From: Variovorax atrisoli 110B | GTDB lineage: Bacteria > Pseudomonadota > Gammaproteobacteria > Burkholderiales > Burkholderiaceae_C | DNA: 64,000 bases | Direction: 5' to 3' | Assembly (NCBI RefSeq): GCF_000382045.1 | Contig: NZ_KB907450.1 | Location: forward strand, 572,204 to 636,203 | In this document: piece by piece, positions 1 through 10,133 of the stretch | Layout: each line of letters begins with the position of its first letter | Position numbering within the stretch: position 1 is the first letter of the stretch | Notes under the pieces: generated by a model | Seen by the model: only the letters and a program-made list of their open reading frames with translations | Database searches by the model: none | Told to the model about the DNA's origin: nothing | Made by a program: the position numbers and the translations under genes

Positions 1-1008
1 ATCAAGTTCTTCAGCGCGCAGGGCACCAAGCTCGACGACGCCTGGGAGCTGGCCGTCGAGGCCGCGCTGGAAGAAGACCCGGTATGGGTCGATTCCGCCA
101 ACCTCGGCAAGGCGCGCCGCCTGAACGACGCGCCCGGGCGCTACATCGAGTTCTGCAAGAGCACCTTCGCCAATGACCTGAGCCTGCGCGACATGAAGCT
201 GGTGGTCGATGCGGCCCACGGCGCGGCCTACCAGGTGGCACCCAACGTGTTCCACGAACTGGGCGCTGAAGTGACCAGCATCGGCGTCGCCCCCGACGGA
301 CTGAACATCAACAAGGGCTTCGGCGCCACGCATCCCGAGGCGCTGATCGCAGCGGTGACGGCGCAGAAGGCCGACTACGGCATCGCACTCGACGGCGACG
401 CTGACCGCCTGCAACTGGTCGACGCGAGCGGGCGCCTCTTCAACGGCGACGAGCTGCTCTACCTCATGGTGTCCGAGCGCATCGCGCGCGGCGACAAGCC
501 GGTGGGTGTGGTCGGCACGCTCATGACCAACAAGGCCGTCGAGATGGCCCTGCGCAAGCAGGGCATCGAGTTCGTGCGCGCCAAGGTCGGCGACCGCTAC
601 GTGCTCGAAGAGCTCGACAAGCGCGGCTGGCTGCTGGGTGGCGAGGGCTCCGGGCACCTGCTGGCGCTCGACCGCCACACCACCGGCGACGGCATCGTGA
701 GCGCGCTGCAGGTGCTGCAAGCCTGCGTGCGCAGCGGCAAGACGGTGGCGCAGCTGCTCGAGGGCGTCACCCTGTTCCCTCAGACGCTCATCAACGTGCG
801 CATCTCGCCCGAGCAGGACTGGAAGGCCAACAAGGCGCTGGCCAGCGAAACCGAGCGCATCGAAGCCGAGCTCGGCGATTCCGGCCGCGTGCTGATCCGC
901 GCGAGCGGCACCGAGCCGCTGGTGCGCGTGATGGTCGAGGCGCGCGATGCGAAGCAGGCCGAGTCCTGCGCCAAGCGCCTCGCGGCGACGCTGGATCCCG
1001 CGCGATGA
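1..1008 (+). CDS. glmM: Phosphoglucosamine mutase GlmM (5' end outside window)
   Basis: Interconverts glucosamine-6-phosphate and glucosamine-1-phosphate, the step before UDP-GlcNAc, peptidoglycan and LPS synthesis; cytoplasmic. The reading frame is open from the first base, so about the first quarter of the protein, including the phosphoserine loop, lies upstream. What remains covers domains 2 to 4: the metal-binding loop DGDADR at 391-408, the sugar-binding GGEGSGH at about 640-660, and the phosphate-binding [11 protein letters not shown] near the C-terminus (about 900-930). This combination is diagnostic of the family. In many proteobacteria glmM follows folP and ftsH, which would be upstream here. 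The stop overlaps the next gene's start by four bases (ATGA), so the two are probably cotranscribed. Confidence 0.96.
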   Translation: MKFFSAQGTKLDDAWELAVEAALEEDPVWVDSANLGKARRLNDAPGRYIEFCKSTFANDLSLRDMKLVVDAAHGAAYQVAPNVFHELGAEVTSIGVAPDGLNINKGFGATHPEALIAAVTAQKADYGIALDGDADRLQLVDASGRLFNGDELLYLMVSERIARGDKPVGVVGTLMTNKAVEMALRKQGIEFVRAKVGDRYVLEELDKRGWLLGGEGSGHLLALDRHTTGDGIVSALQVLQACVRSGKTVAQLLEGVTLFPQTLINVRISPEQDWKANKALASETERIEAELGDSGRVLIRASGTEPLVRVMVEARDAKQAESCAKRLAATLDPAR

Positions 1009-1502
1009 CGGCGGCGGCGACGCCGATCGAGGTGTTCATTGCCGACTATCGCAATACCGCCCACGCGGCCGCGCTGGTCGACCTTCTCGATGCCTATGCC
1101 AGCGACCCGGCCGGGGGCGGCAAGCCGCTCGAGGCTGCCGTGCGCCAGAGCCTTCCGGCCGAACTGGCTATGCGGCCCCAGGCATTCAGCGTGCTGGCGT
1201 ATGAAGGCGGCCAGCCCGTGGGCCTTGTCAATTGCATCGAGGGCTTCTCGACTTTCGCCGCCAGGCCGCTCGTGAATGTCCACGACGTGGTGGTGCTGCC
1301 CAGCCATCGTGGGAAGCGCGTGGCGCAGCAGATGTTTGCGCTGGTGGAAGAGGAGGCCCGCAGGCGCGGTGCCTGCAAGCTGACGCTGGAGGTGCTGTCG
1401 GGCAACGCGCCGGCGTTGCGCGCCTATGAGCGCGAAGGCTTCGCGGGCTACCAGCTCGACCCGGCTTTCGGCACCGCTGTCTTCCTGCAGAAGAAGCTCT
1501 GA
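1005..1502 (+). CDS. GNAT-family N-acetyltransferase
   Basis: A 165-residue acyl-CoA-dependent acetyltransferase; the substrate cannot be read from sequence. The GNAT fold is visible: strand 4 ([17 protein letters not shown]) leads into the acetyl-CoA pyrophosphate loop, here [11 protein letters not shown] at roughly residues 101-111, matching the Q/RxxGxG/A pattern. It is followed by [17 protein letters not shown] and the terminal motif [16 protein letters not shown], in which the Tyr often acts as general acid. The ATG overlaps the glmM stop (ATGA), so expression probably depends on glmM translation. Its place behind glmM does not prove an amino-sugar substrate. Length is normal for a single-domain GNAT. 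Confidence 0.88.
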   Translation: MTAAATPIEVFIADYRNTAHAAALVDLLDAYASDPAGGGKPLEAAVRQSLPAELAMRPQAFSVLAYEGGQPVGLVNCIEGFSTFAARPLVNVHDVVVLPSHRGKRVAQQMFALVEEEARRRGACKLTLEVLSGNAPALRAYEREGFAGYQLDPAFGTAVFLQKKL

Positions 1503-1543
1503 AAAAGAAGAGGGCCGGGGGCGAATCGATCGCCGTCGGCCCT
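1503..1543 (-). terminator. Probable rho-independent terminator for the acyl-CoA dehydrogenase operon
   Basis: An imperfect stem, AGGGCCG (1511-1517) with CGGCCCT (1537-1543), has an inner GGCGA/TCGCC stem and a five-base loop. Read on the minus strand it is followed by a pyrimidine-rich TCTTCTTTTTC tract. It lies between the convergent GNAT and acyl-CoA dehydrogenase genes and is oriented to end the latter. Confidence 0.6.
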
Positions 1544-1573
1544 CACCCCGGCGCTCTCCCAGGGGGAGAGCGC
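1538..1573. repeat. REP-like intergenic palindrome, family A copy 1
   Basis: A GCCCTCACCCCGG head precedes a strong hairpin, GCGCTCTCCC (1551-1560) pairing with GGGAGAGCGC (1564-1573). The same layout appears twice, in opposite orientations, at 38032-38067 and 38091-38130. This is the style of small dispersed palindromes found between genes in many proteobacteria. Confidence 0.6.
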
Positions 1574-1583
1574 GCAAGTCAGA

Positions 1584-2855
<1,272 letters not shown>

Positions 2856-2883
2856 CTTGTCTCTCCTGGTGGGGTGGGGCGGC

Positions 2884-3990
2884 TTATGCCTTCTGGGCAA
2901 ACTGCCAGGCCATGTCGGCCATGGGGCGGGCGCCGCGGGCGGATGCCACGGCTTGCTCGCTCGACGCGGTGCCGGCCTCGACCCGCTTGGCAATGCCTTG
3001 CAGGATCGCGGCCATGCGGAACAGGTTGTAGGCCTGGTAGAAGTTCCAGTCGGGCGCGAGCGCCTCGGGCGTGCTGATGCGGGTGCGCTCGCAGTAGCGG
3101 CGGATGTATTCGTTCTCGGTGGGGATGCCCAGCGAGGCGACATTGACACCGCCGATGCCGCGTCCGGTGGTCGGCGGCATGTGCCACGACATGCAGTGGT
3201 AGCTGAAGTCGGCCAGCGGATGGCCCAGCGTCGACAGCTCCCAGTCGAGCACCGCGATGATGCGCGGCTCAGTGGCATGGAACATCACGTTGTCGAGGCG
3301 GTAGTCGCCATGGACGATCGACACCTTGCTCTCGTCGCGCGCGCTTGCGGGCATGTGGGCCGGCAGCCAGTCGATCAGCCGCTCCATGGCCTCGATGGGC
3401 TGCGAGAGCTCGCCCGCGCCGTCGGCCGATGCCTTGTACTGCTTGCTCCAGCGGCCAATCTGGCGCTCGAAGTAGTTGCCGGGCTTGCCGTAGTCGGCCA
3501 GGCCGCGGGCGGCGAAGTCGACGGTGTGCAGCGCCGCGATCACGCGGTTCATCTCGTCGTAATGGGCGGCGCGCTCGGCGTTGCTCATGCCGGGCAGCGA
3601 CTGGTCCCACAGCACGCGGCCCTGCATGAACTCCATGACGTAGAAGGCACGGCCGATCACGCTCTCGTCTTCGCACAGGCAGTACATGCGCGGCACGGGC
3701 ACGTCGGTGCCGGCCAGGCCGCTCATCACCTTGTACTCGCGCTCCACCGCGTGGGCCGAGGGCAGCAGCTTCGCGACCGGGCCCGGCTTGGCGCGCATCA
3801 CGTAGCTCTGCGTGGGCGTGACCAGCTTGTAGGTCGGGTTCGACTGGCCGCCCTTGAACATCTCGACCGTCAGCGGGCCCTTGAAACCGTCGAGGTTCTT
3901 CCCGAGCCAGGCCGCGAGCGCGTCGACGTCGAAGGCGTGCTGTTGCGAGACGGCACGGGTGCCGATGAAGGAGGAGAAGTCCTGGCTCAT
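2884..3990 (-). CDS. APH-fold phosphotransferase, probable hydroxyacyl-CoA kinase
   Basis: A 368-residue kinase-like protein. The Brenner/catalytic loop [14 protein letters not shown] (about 223-236) and the metal-binding [17 protein letters not shown] (about 241-257) are intact, so it should bind ATP-Mg and be active. N-lobe strands include [16 protein letters not shown]. Proteins of this branch sit next to, or are fused with, ACAD10/11-type dehydrogenases. In Pseudomonas the comparable protein (LvaA) phosphorylates 4-hydroxyacyl-CoA during levulinate use. Here it is 28 bp upstream of such a dehydrogenase. A drug-resistance role is unlikely from this context. The start ATG at 3990 is preceded by a short purine stretch; the Crp-type regulator ends 50 bp upstream. 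Confidence 0.85.
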   Translation of the reverse strand: MSQDFSSFIGTRAVSQQHAFDVDALAAWLGKNLDGFKGPLTVEMFKGGQSNPTYKLVTPTQSYVMRAKPGPVAKLLPSAHAVEREYKVMSGLAGTDVPVPRMYCLCEDESVIGRAFYVMEFMQGRVLWDQSLPGMSNAERAAHYDEMNRVIAALHTVDFAARGLADYGKPGNYFERQIGRWSKQYKASADGAGELSQPIEAMERLIDWLPAHMPASARDESKVSIVHGDYRLDNVMFHATEPRIIAVLDWELSTLGHPLADFSYHCMSWHMPPTTGRGIGGVNVASLGIPTENEYIRRYCERTRISTPEALAPDWNFYQAYNLFRMAAILQGIAKRVEAGTASSEQAVASARGARPMADMAWQFAQKA

Positions 3991-4040
3991 GTCGGTGTGT
4001 TTGTCTGCCTGTGGTTGTTGTTCTGCTGGTCGTTGCCGCC

Positions 4041-4760
4041 CTAGCTCTCAGCTTCCGAGACGCGCATCAGCGCAGCCCGGTCGAGCACCACGAGGCCGCC
4101 CGGCTCGATGCGGATGGTGCCCTCGCGCTCCATGGTCTTGAGCTCCTGGTTGACCCGCTGGCGCGATGCGCCCAGCAGCTGCGCCAGTTCTTCCTGTGCC
4201 AGCTGCAGGCCGATGCGCATCTGGCTGCCGTCTTCCAGGTTGGGCACGCCGTAGCTGCGCACCAGGTGGATGAGCTGCTTGGCCAGCCGCGCGCGCAGGG
4301 GCAGGGTGTTGAGGTCTTCCACCAGCCCGAAGAGTGTGCGGATGCGCCGCGCCTGCAGCCGCATCAGCGCCTCGTACAGCTCCACGTGCGAGGCCAGGAT
4401 CTTCTGGAAGTCGGCGCGCGCCACGCACAGGATGGTGGTGTCCCCATGCGAGTAGGTGTCGTGCGTGCGCCGGTCCCCGTCGAACATCGCCACGTCGCCG
4501 AACCAGATGCCCGGCTCCACGTAGGTCAGCGTCACCTGCTTGCCCGAGACGGCCGTCGAGCTCACGCGCACCGCGCCCTTGGCACAGGCGATCCAGTGTT
4601 CGGGCGGATCGCCGCGGGCGGCGATCAGGTCGCCGTCCTTGTAGCGTTTGACGAAGGCGCATCGGAGGATGTCGTGCCGCAGCGATGGAGAAAGGGAAGA
4701 AAACCAGCGACCACTGTTGATCGCTTCACGTTCTTCGATGGTAAGAATGGGGTCGTCCAT
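4041..4760 (-). CDS. Crp/Fnr-family transcriptional regulator
   Basis: A 239-residue regulator. The N-terminal cyclic-nucleotide-binding-type beta-barrel is about residues 30-140 (DGDLIAARGDPPEHW, GIWFGDVAMFDGDRRTH). The long dimer helix is about 140-160. The C-terminal winged helix has recognition segment LGASRQRVNQELKTME and wing GTIRIEPGGLVVLD. No N-terminal cysteine cluster for an iron-sulfur centre is present, so it is not FNR-like in oxygen sensing; the ligand is unknown. It sits between the crotonase and kinase genes on the same strand, which suggests it controls this acyl-CoA cluster. The start at 4760 is followed by MDDPILTIEEREAI, a usual N-terminus for this subgroup. Confidence 0.92.
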   Translation of the reverse strand: MDDPILTIEEREAINSGRWFSSLSPSLRHDILRCAFVKRYKDGDLIAARGDPPEHWIACAKGAVRVSSTAVSGKQVTLTYVEPGIWFGDVAMFDGDRRTHDTYSHGDTTILCVARADFQKILASHVELYEALMRLQARRIRTLFGLVEDLNTLPLRARLAKQLIHLVRSYGVPNLEDGSQMRIGLQLAQEELAQLLGASRQRVNQELKTMEREGTIRIEPGGLVVLDRAALMRVSEAES

Positions 4761-4841
4761 TGGTCTGTCCTCTCGGCGACTGGAAAGCTGGTGGGTGTCA
4801 CGGGAGCGACGCCGTCGGGCGCCGGCTCGTCACATGGGTAC

Positions 4842-5624
4842 TTACTCGTATTGCGGCGGCTTCTTCTCGAGGAACGCGGCGATGCCGATGCCCGCGTTCG
4901 CGTGATGCAGGTTGCGCACGAAGTGATCTCGCTCCTGCGCGAGCTGCGAGGCCAGCGTGGCGCCCCGGGCCTCGCTCAGCAGCTCCTTGATGCTGGCCAG
5001 CGAATTCGGCGCACGCGCGTTGAGCCGGCCCGCCAGCGCCAGTGCGCCCGCAAGGGCCTGGCCGCTTTCGGTGAGCTCGTTGACGAGGCCCAGCGCATGC
5101 AGGCGCGAAGCCGCGATGCGCTCGCCGTTCATCAGCCATTCGCTCGCAAGCTGGCGCGGCAGCTGCCGGCCGAGGTGCCAGCTCAGGCCGCCGTCGGGCG
5201 AAAGCGCCACGTTGCTGTACGAGGCCGCGAACACTGCATCGCGCGCCGACACCACGAAGTCGCAGGCCAGCGCGAGCGAGAAGCCCGCGCCCGCCGCAGC
5301 ACCTTCGACGGCAGCGATGACCGGCTTGGGAAAGGTGCGGATCGAATCGATCCAGTTGTGCAGGCCCTCGATGCTCTCGGCTTGCACCGAGCGGTCGAGC
5401 TGCCGGTTGGCCAGCAGCCGCTGCAGCGAGCCGCCGGCGCAGAACCATGAGCCTTCGCCCACGATGACCACGCTGCGGATTTCCGCGCTGTTCTCGGCGC
5501 CGTTGAGCGCTTCGATGCCCGCCGCGTAGATGTCGGGGCCCAGCGCGTTGCGCTGGGTGGGGTTGGAGATCGTCAGCACCATGGTGCTGCCCTCGCTCGT
5601 GCTCTTGAGTTCTGCGGTGCTCAT
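4842..5624 (-). CDS. Enoyl-CoA hydratase/isomerase (PaaG-like crotonase)
   Basis: Crotonase-fold protein of 260 residues. The first oxyanion-hole segment is GSWFCAGGSLQ (about 58-68) and the second is VEGAAAGAGFSLALACD (about 106-122). In place of the paired Glu residues of true hydratases, the active-site region reads ALSPDGGLSWHL (about 141-152). A single Asp there is typical of isomerase-type members such as PaaG, so hydratase activity should not be assumed. Thirty-three bases separate it from the upstream 3-hydroxyacyl-CoA dehydrogenase gene, so they are probably cotranscribed and act in the same oxidation route. Confidence 0.9.
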   Translation of the reverse strand: MSTAELKSTSEGSTMVLTISNPTQRNALGPDIYAAGIEALNGAENSAEIRSVVIVGEGSWFCAGGSLQRLLANRQLDRSVQAESIEGLHNWIDSIRTFPKPVIAAVEGAAAGAGFSLALACDFVVSARDAVFAASYSNVALSPDGGLSWHLGRQLPRQLASEWLMNGERIAASRLHALGLVNELTESGQALAGALALAGRLNARAPNSLASIKELLSEARGATLASQLAQERDHFVRNLHHANAGIGIAAFLEKKPPQYE

Positions 5625-5657
5625 GGATCGTTTCCGTGCTCGTCAGTTATTTCGCGA

Positions 5658-7178
5658 TCATTCTTCTTCGTGCAACAGGCTCAGGCCCAGGGCGCCGCGG
5701 CGGCGCAGCCATGGGCTCGGGCGATAGCGCGGGTCGCCATACACCGTCTGCAGGTTGAACAGCACCTCGAGCATGTTGGTCGGCCCGTAGAGGTTGCCCA
5801 TGGCGAGCGGGCCGCGCGGATAGCCCAGGCCCAGCTGCACGGCGGTCTCGAGGTCGGCCGGCGTGCACACGCGCTGCTGGCACATGTCGGCGGCGATGTT
5901 GACGATGGTGCCGATCACGCGCTGCGTGACGAAGCCGCCGCTGTCGCGGATCACGCTCACGGCCTTGCCGTCGCGTGCGAAGAGGGCGTGTGCGGCATCG
6001 CGGATGTCGCGGCGCGTGGCCGGGTTGGTGGCGAGTACGCGGCGCTTGGTGGCTGCATCGTCGATCAGCATGTCGATGCCGACGGTGCGCGTGGCGTCCA
6101 GCCGCTCGACGGCGGCGACCGTGGTCACGTCGAAGCCCAGCGGCGCGACCAGGATCAGCGATTGCGGCGCGGCAGTGGCGCCGCTGTCGATCTGCGCGCC
6201 CAGCGTGTTCACCAGGCGAAGCAGTTCGGCGCGGCGTGCCGCACGCGGCGACACCCACACCGAAGGCGTACCCTCGACGACCGGCGCGGGCGCCTCGGGC
6301 GCCTGCTGCATCACGCCGTCGTCGTAGCGGTAGAAACCTTCGCCGGTCTTGCGGCCCAGCGCGCCGGCAGCCAGGCGCTGTGCGGTGATCACGCTGGGTC
6401 GGAAGCGCGGCTCCTCGAAGTACTGGTGGTAGATCGACTCCATCACCGGATGCGACACGTCGAGCGCCGTCAGGTCCAGCAGCTCGAAGGGGCCGAGGCG
6501 GAAGCCGGCCTGGTCCTTGAGGATGCGGTCGACGGTCGCGAAATCGGCCACGCCTTCACCGACGATGCGCAGCGCCTCGGTGCCGTAGCCGCGGCCTGCA
6601 TGATTGACGATGAAGCCGGGCGTGTCCTGCGCCTGCACTGCGCTGTGGCCCATCTGCGTGGCGTAGCCGGCGAGCTGTTTGCAGACTTCGGGTGCGGTCT
6701 TGAAGCCCGCGACCACCTCGACCACTTTCATCAGCGGCACCGGGTTGAAGAAGTGGAAGCCCGCGACGCGCGCCGGATGCTTCAGCCCCGCTGCGATGGC
6801 CGTCACCGAGAGGGACGAGGTGTTGGTGACAAGCGTGGCGGTCTCGGCCACCACGCCTTCGAGTTCGCGGAACAGCTTGCGCTTGACTTCGAGATCTTCG
6901 ACGATGGCCTCGACCACCAGGTCGCAGCCGGCCAGCGCCTGGATCGAATCGACAGCCTTCAGGCGGGCGATGCAAGCGTCGCGTGTGGCGGCATCGATCT
7001 TGTTCTTCTCGTGCAGCTTGTTCCATTGGGCGCCGAGAGCTTCGCGCCCGCGCTCGGCGGCGCCTGCGAAGCTGTCGAGCAGCAGCACTTCGCTGCCTGC
7101 CTGCGCTGCGATCTGCGCGATGCCGCGCCCCATGGCGCCGGCGCCGACGACGCCGATTCGGGAGTAGTTCACTGTCAT
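5658..7178 (-). CDS. 3-Hydroxyacyl-CoA dehydrogenase (PaaH-like, two C-terminal domains)
   Basis: NAD-dependent oxidation of 3-hydroxyacyl-CoA to 3-ketoacyl-CoA. 506 residues: a Rossmann domain with GVVGAGAMGRGIAQ (about 7-20), the NTSSLSVTAIA and catalytic HFFNPVPLMKVVEV segments (about 115-150), a first 3HCDH C-terminal domain at about 185-280 (QDTPGFIVNHAGRGYG), a linker, and a second related domain at about 400-490 (RDSGGFVTQRVIG). This architecture and length match PaaH-type enzymes. An upstream in-frame start would add 33 poorly conserved residues; ATG 7178 is preferred because it puts the GxGxxG strand at the usual distance. The Shine-Dalgarno there is weak. Confidence 0.93.
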   Translation of the reverse strand: MTVNYSRIGVVGAGAMGRGIAQIAAQAGSEVLLLDSFAGAAERGREALGAQWNKLHEKNKIDAATRDACIARLKAVDSIQALAGCDLVVEAIVEDLEVKRKLFRELEGVVAETATLVTNTSSLSVTAIAAGLKHPARVAGFHFFNPVPLMKVVEVVAGFKTAPEVCKQLAGYATQMGHSAVQAQDTPGFIVNHAGRGYGTEALRIVGEGVADFATVDRILKDQAGFRLGPFELLDLTALDVSHPVMESIYHQYFEEPRFRPSVITAQRLAAGALGRKTGEGFYRYDDGVMQQAPEAPAPVVEGTPSVWVSPRAARRAELLRLVNTLGAQIDSGATAAPQSLILVAPLGFDVTTVAAVERLDATRTVGIDMLIDDAATKRRVLATNPATRRDIRDAAHALFARDGKAVSVIRDSGGFVTQRVIGTIVNIAADMCQQRVCTPADLETAVQLGLGYPRGPLAMGNLYGPTNMLEVLFNLQTVYGDPRYRPSPWLRRRGALGLSLLHEEE

Positions 7179-7333
7179 GTGCTGGAGATTTTCACTGGTT
7201 GGGTGGTATCCGGGCCCGCCGTGCAGGCGTCGACGCGACGCGGCATCGATGGATGCCGCTGCCGCAGTCGAAGACACCGATTTTGCAGCCCCGAGCGCAG
7301 GGGCCGTGACGGGTTTTACGCGGGGGCGCGCTT

Positions 7334-8491
7334 TCAGGGGGCGCGCCGGCTGCGGTCGATCGCAACGCTCAGCGAGATGGCGACCATCAGCAGGCCGAGG
7401 CCGACCCAGCTCATCCAGGCGCTGGCGTCATGGGCCAGCAGCCATCCGCCCAGCGCCGCACCGACGGCCTGGCCGGTGTAGATGCCGGAGCTGTTGAGCG
7501 CCACCGAGCCCGGCGCCAGCGCGGGCGCCAGGCCCACCAGCCGCGCCTGCTGTGCCGAGTTGGCGGCGAAGCAGCCCAGCCCCCATGGAACGAGCACTGC
7601 GGCCAGCAAGGCCAGCGTGGAGGCCATGGGCCAGAGCAGCAGGCTCAGCGAGATCAAAAGCGTGGTGACGAGCACCATGCGCCCGGCGCCCACGCGGTCG
7701 ATGAATCGGCTGACCAGCATGTTGCCCACCAGCCCGCACACGCCGAACAGCGCCCACATCACGCTGAGCGTGGTGGCGTCGGCACCGTAGCTCTGCTTGA
7801 GGATCGGCCCGAAGTAGCTGAAGAGCACGAACTGGCCCGCGCCCTGCAGCGCCGTGACCGAGACGATGCCCATCAGCACCGGGCTGCGCAGCACGCGCGA
7901 CCATGCAGCAGCCGTCAGCGCGGCAGGACGGATGCCGATCGGCAAGGTGAGCCACACCGATGTCGCGCTCGCGACACTGAGCGCCGCAATCGCGCCGAAA
8001 GCCATGCGCCAGCCAAGATGCCCGCCGATCAGCGCGCCGATGGGCAGTCCCAGCACCGAGGCCATCGACCAGCCGAGAAAGACGAAGGTGACGGCCCGCC
8101 CGCGATGCTCCGGCGGCACCAGCAGGCCGGCGCAGGCGGCGGCCTGGGGCGTGAAGATGGCCGGCGCGATCACCGTGAACATGCGCACCGGCAGCAGCGC
8201 GCCGAAGCTGGGCATCAGCGCGCAGGCCACGTGGCCGAAGGCATACCAGAGCAGGGTGAGGGCGAGAAGCTGGCGCCGGTCCCATCCGGCCACTGCGGCG
8301 GCCAGCAGCGGCGCGCCGACGCACATGACCGCGGCGGCGGCAGTGATCAACTGCCCGGCCGTGGCGGCCGTGACCGAGAGCGAGGCGCTGATCTCGTTGA
8401 GCGTACCGGGCACGACCATGACGCCCGTGCCGATCACGAAATTGCCGGCAAGCAGCGCCCAGAGCGCTCTCTGTGGCGCCGGCTGGCTCAC
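7334..8491 (-). CDS. MFS transporter (drug/proton antiporter-1 style)
   Basis: Inner-membrane transporter of 385 residues with about twelve hydrophobic segments spread evenly from residue 10 to 380. Glycine-rich loop signatures include GAPLLAAAVAGWDRRQLL after helix 2 and GWSMASVLGLPIGALIGG in helices 4-5, the latter resembling motif C of antiporters. That favours efflux over uptake, but the substrate is not identifiable. It begins with GTG, and the GTGA overlap with the stop of the upstream 2-hydroxyacid dehydrogenase gene indicates translational coupling and a shared function or regulation. Confidence 0.9.
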   Translation of the reverse strand: MSQPAPQRALWALLAGNFVIGTGVMVVPGTLNEISASLSVTAATAGQLITAAAAVMCVGAPLLAAAVAGWDRRQLLALTLLWYAFGHVACALMPSFGALLPVRMFTVIAPAIFTPQAAACAGLLVPPEHRGRAVTFVFLGWSMASVLGLPIGALIGGHLGWRMAFGAIAALSVASATSVWLTLPIGIRPAALTAAAWSRVLRSPVLMGIVSVTALQGAGQFVLFSYFGPILKQSYGADATTLSVMWALFGVCGLVGNMLVSRFIDRVGAGRMVLVTTLLISLSLLLWPMASTLALLAAVLVPWGLGCFAANSAQQARLVGLAPALAPGSVALNSSGIYTGQAVGAALGGWLLAHDASAWMSWVGLGLLMVAISLSVAIDRSRRAP

Positions 8492-9495
8492 CGGCGGACC
8501 TGCAGCGCGCCGGGATTCACGATGTTGGTGGGGTTGCCCTTGATGAAGCTCACGACGTTGTCGAAGGCCTGGCCGAAATAGCTCTCGTAGCTTTCCTGCT
8601 CGACGTAGCCGATGTGCGGCGTGCAGATGCAGTTCTCGAGGCGCAGCAGCGCGTGTCCCTGCAGCGGCGGCTCGCTCTCGAACACGTCGACGGCCGCGAG
8701 CCCGGGGCGGCCGCGGTTGAGGGCCGCGAGAAGGGCGTCGGCCTCGACCAGTTCCGCGCGGGAGGTGTTCACGAACAGGGCGGTCGGCTTCATGCGCGAG
8801 AGGTCTTCGAGCGTGATGAGGCCGTTGGTCTCTTCGTTGAGCCGCAGGTGGACCGACAGCACGTCGGCCGCGGCGAAGAACTCATGGCGGTTCTGGGCCA
8901 CCTGGAAACCGTCGGAACGCGCCTTGGCGCAGCTGGCTTCACGGCCCCAGATCACGACCTGCATGCCGAAAGCCTGCCCGTAGCGCGCGACCAGCTGGCC
9001 GATGCGCCCGTAGCCCCAGATGCACAGCGTCTTGCCCTTGAGCACCGAGCCGATGCCGAAGTTGGGCGGCATGGAGGCCGACTTCAGGCCCGACTGCTGC
9101 CAGGCGCCATGTTTGAGGTTGCTGATGTACTGCGGCAGCCGGCGCATGGCCGCCATGATGAGCGCCCAGGTGAGCTCGGCGGGCGCCTGGGGAGAGCCGG
9201 AGCCCTCTGCCACCGCCACGCCCCGCTCGGTGCAGGCCGCGACGTCGATGTGCCCGGCCACGCGTCCGGTCTGGGAAATGAGCTTGAGCTTCGGGAGCTT
9301 TTCGATCAGCTGGCGCGAGATCTGGGTGCGTTCGCGGATCAGCACGATCACGTCGGCGTCCTTGAGGCGAACCGACAACTGTCCAATGCCCTTCACCGTG
9401 TTGGTATAGACCTTGGCCGCGTATGCGTCCAGCTTGGAAGCGCAGCGCAGCTTGCGTACGGCGTCCTGGTAATCGTCGAGGATCACAATGTTCAT
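8488..9495 (-). CDS. D-2-hydroxyacid dehydrogenase
   Basis: NAD(P)-dependent D-isomer-specific 2-hydroxyacid dehydrogenase, 335 residues. The nucleotide-binding domain carries GKTLCIWGYGRIGQLVA (about 147-163). The catalytic Arg is in the TSRAELVE segment, a Glu lies in the loop before the last strand, and the catalytic His is in CTPHIGYVEQ (about 295-304). The N-terminal substrate half (residues 1-100) includes the LKLISQTGRVAGHIDV segment found in phosphoglycerate-dehydrogenase-like members. The true substrate (glyoxylate, hydroxypyruvate or another 2-ketoacid) is undetermined. It is first of two genes, followed with overlap by an MFS transporter. Confidence 0.92.
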   Translation of the reverse strand: MNIVILDDYQDAVRKLRCASKLDAYAAKVYTNTVKGIGQLSVRLKDADVIVLIRERTQISRQLIEKLPKLKLISQTGRVAGHIDVAACTERGVAVAEGSGSPQAPAELTWALIMAAMRRLPQYISNLKHGAWQQSGLKSASMPPNFGIGSVLKGKTLCIWGYGRIGQLVARYGQAFGMQVVIWGREASCAKARSDGFQVAQNRHEFFAAADVLSVHLRLNEETNGLITLEDLSRMKPTALFVNTSRAELVEADALLAALNRGRPGLAAVDVFESEPPLQGHALLRLENCICTPHIGYVEQESYESYFGQAFDNVVSFIKGNPTNIVNPGALQVRR

Positions 9496-9580
9496 GGCAC
9501 GCCATTGTGCCTCGCAGCATTGGAATGTCGCGCCGGCAAACGTTTGGATACCCGCCCCGCAGCCGATCGCAGGGCGTCAG

Positions 9581-9598
9581 GAGCCCGCTAAAGGGCTC
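9581..9598 (-). terminator. GAGCCC/GGGCTC hairpin after the 125-residue gene
   Basis: A perfect 6-bp GC-rich stem with loop GCTAAA stands ten bases past the stop of the minus-strand gene at 9608-9985. No T-tract follows on either strand, so it may be a weak terminator or an RNA-end protector rather than a classical intrinsic terminator. Confidence 0.4.
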
Positions 9599-9607
9599 GG
9601 CTCAGGC

Positions 9608-9985
9608 TCAATGCAGTCGCGTCGAGCGAGGCGCGGCGGCCATGGTCTCGGCGGCTTCCAGGGCGGCCAGCCGGTCGAGTTCGGCGCAAACGTCGGCCAT
9701 GCGGCCGGAGATCACCATGCGGTTGTTGCCGCGTTGCTGTCCCTTGCCATCGACCACGCGGACGACGCGAAGAGGGCGTGCCTGAGCGGCCGATTCGGAT
9801 GGCGTGGTACCGCTGCTGCGGGCGGTACAGGCAGGGCGAACCGCCACGTAGCGCAGCCCAGCCGAAGATTCGGCGGTGTCGAGATGGTCCCCGCGGCGGG
9901 AGGGGCGGCGCGCCGGCATCAGTCGATTGGCCAGCGATTGCAGCGGCATCCAGATGTCGGCGATGGCGAGGAGGGCGATTCCCAT
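9608..9985 (-). CDS. Conserved-looking hypothetical protein, 125 residues
   Basis: Not recognised with confidence. The C-terminal third (RVVDGKGQQRGNNRMV and SGRMADVCAELDRLAALEA) reads like a compact conserved domain, whereas residues 20-70 are low-complexity and basic. The N-terminus has a short hydrophobic run but no convincing signal peptide. The ATG at 9985 has a good Shine-Dalgarno (TTGGAG, seven bases away), and the protein-like C-terminus supports a real gene. It lies 148 bp downstream of lexA on the same strand, so it might be read through from the SOS-regulated lexA promoter, the position where other bacteria carry a cell-division inhibitor; nothing in the sequence proves that role. 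Confidence 0.6.
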   Translation of the reverse strand: MGIALLAIADIWMPLQSLANRLMPARRPSRRGDHLDTAESSAGLRYVAVRPACTARSSGTTPSESAAQARPLRVVRVVDGKGQQRGNNRMVISGRMADVCAELDRLAALEAAETMAAAPRSTRLH

Positions 9986-10133
9986 GTGAACTCCAAGAAA
10001 GTATGAGGTTGAACACAGGCAGGATTTCTTGAGTCGGCTGCGACAGGGTGATGGCGAAGAAGCTTCGCCATACGCCCGCCACCTGTCGCTGCCGGATGGG
10101 GTGCTGTTGCTCTGGAAAGCAGGCCGCCGTGGC

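Noticed and set aside
2884..3990. Aminoglycoside resistance phosphotransferase.
   Set aside because: The APH fold is present, but the neighbour is an ACAD10/11-type dehydrogenase and sequence outside the catalytic motifs is unlike resistance enzymes.
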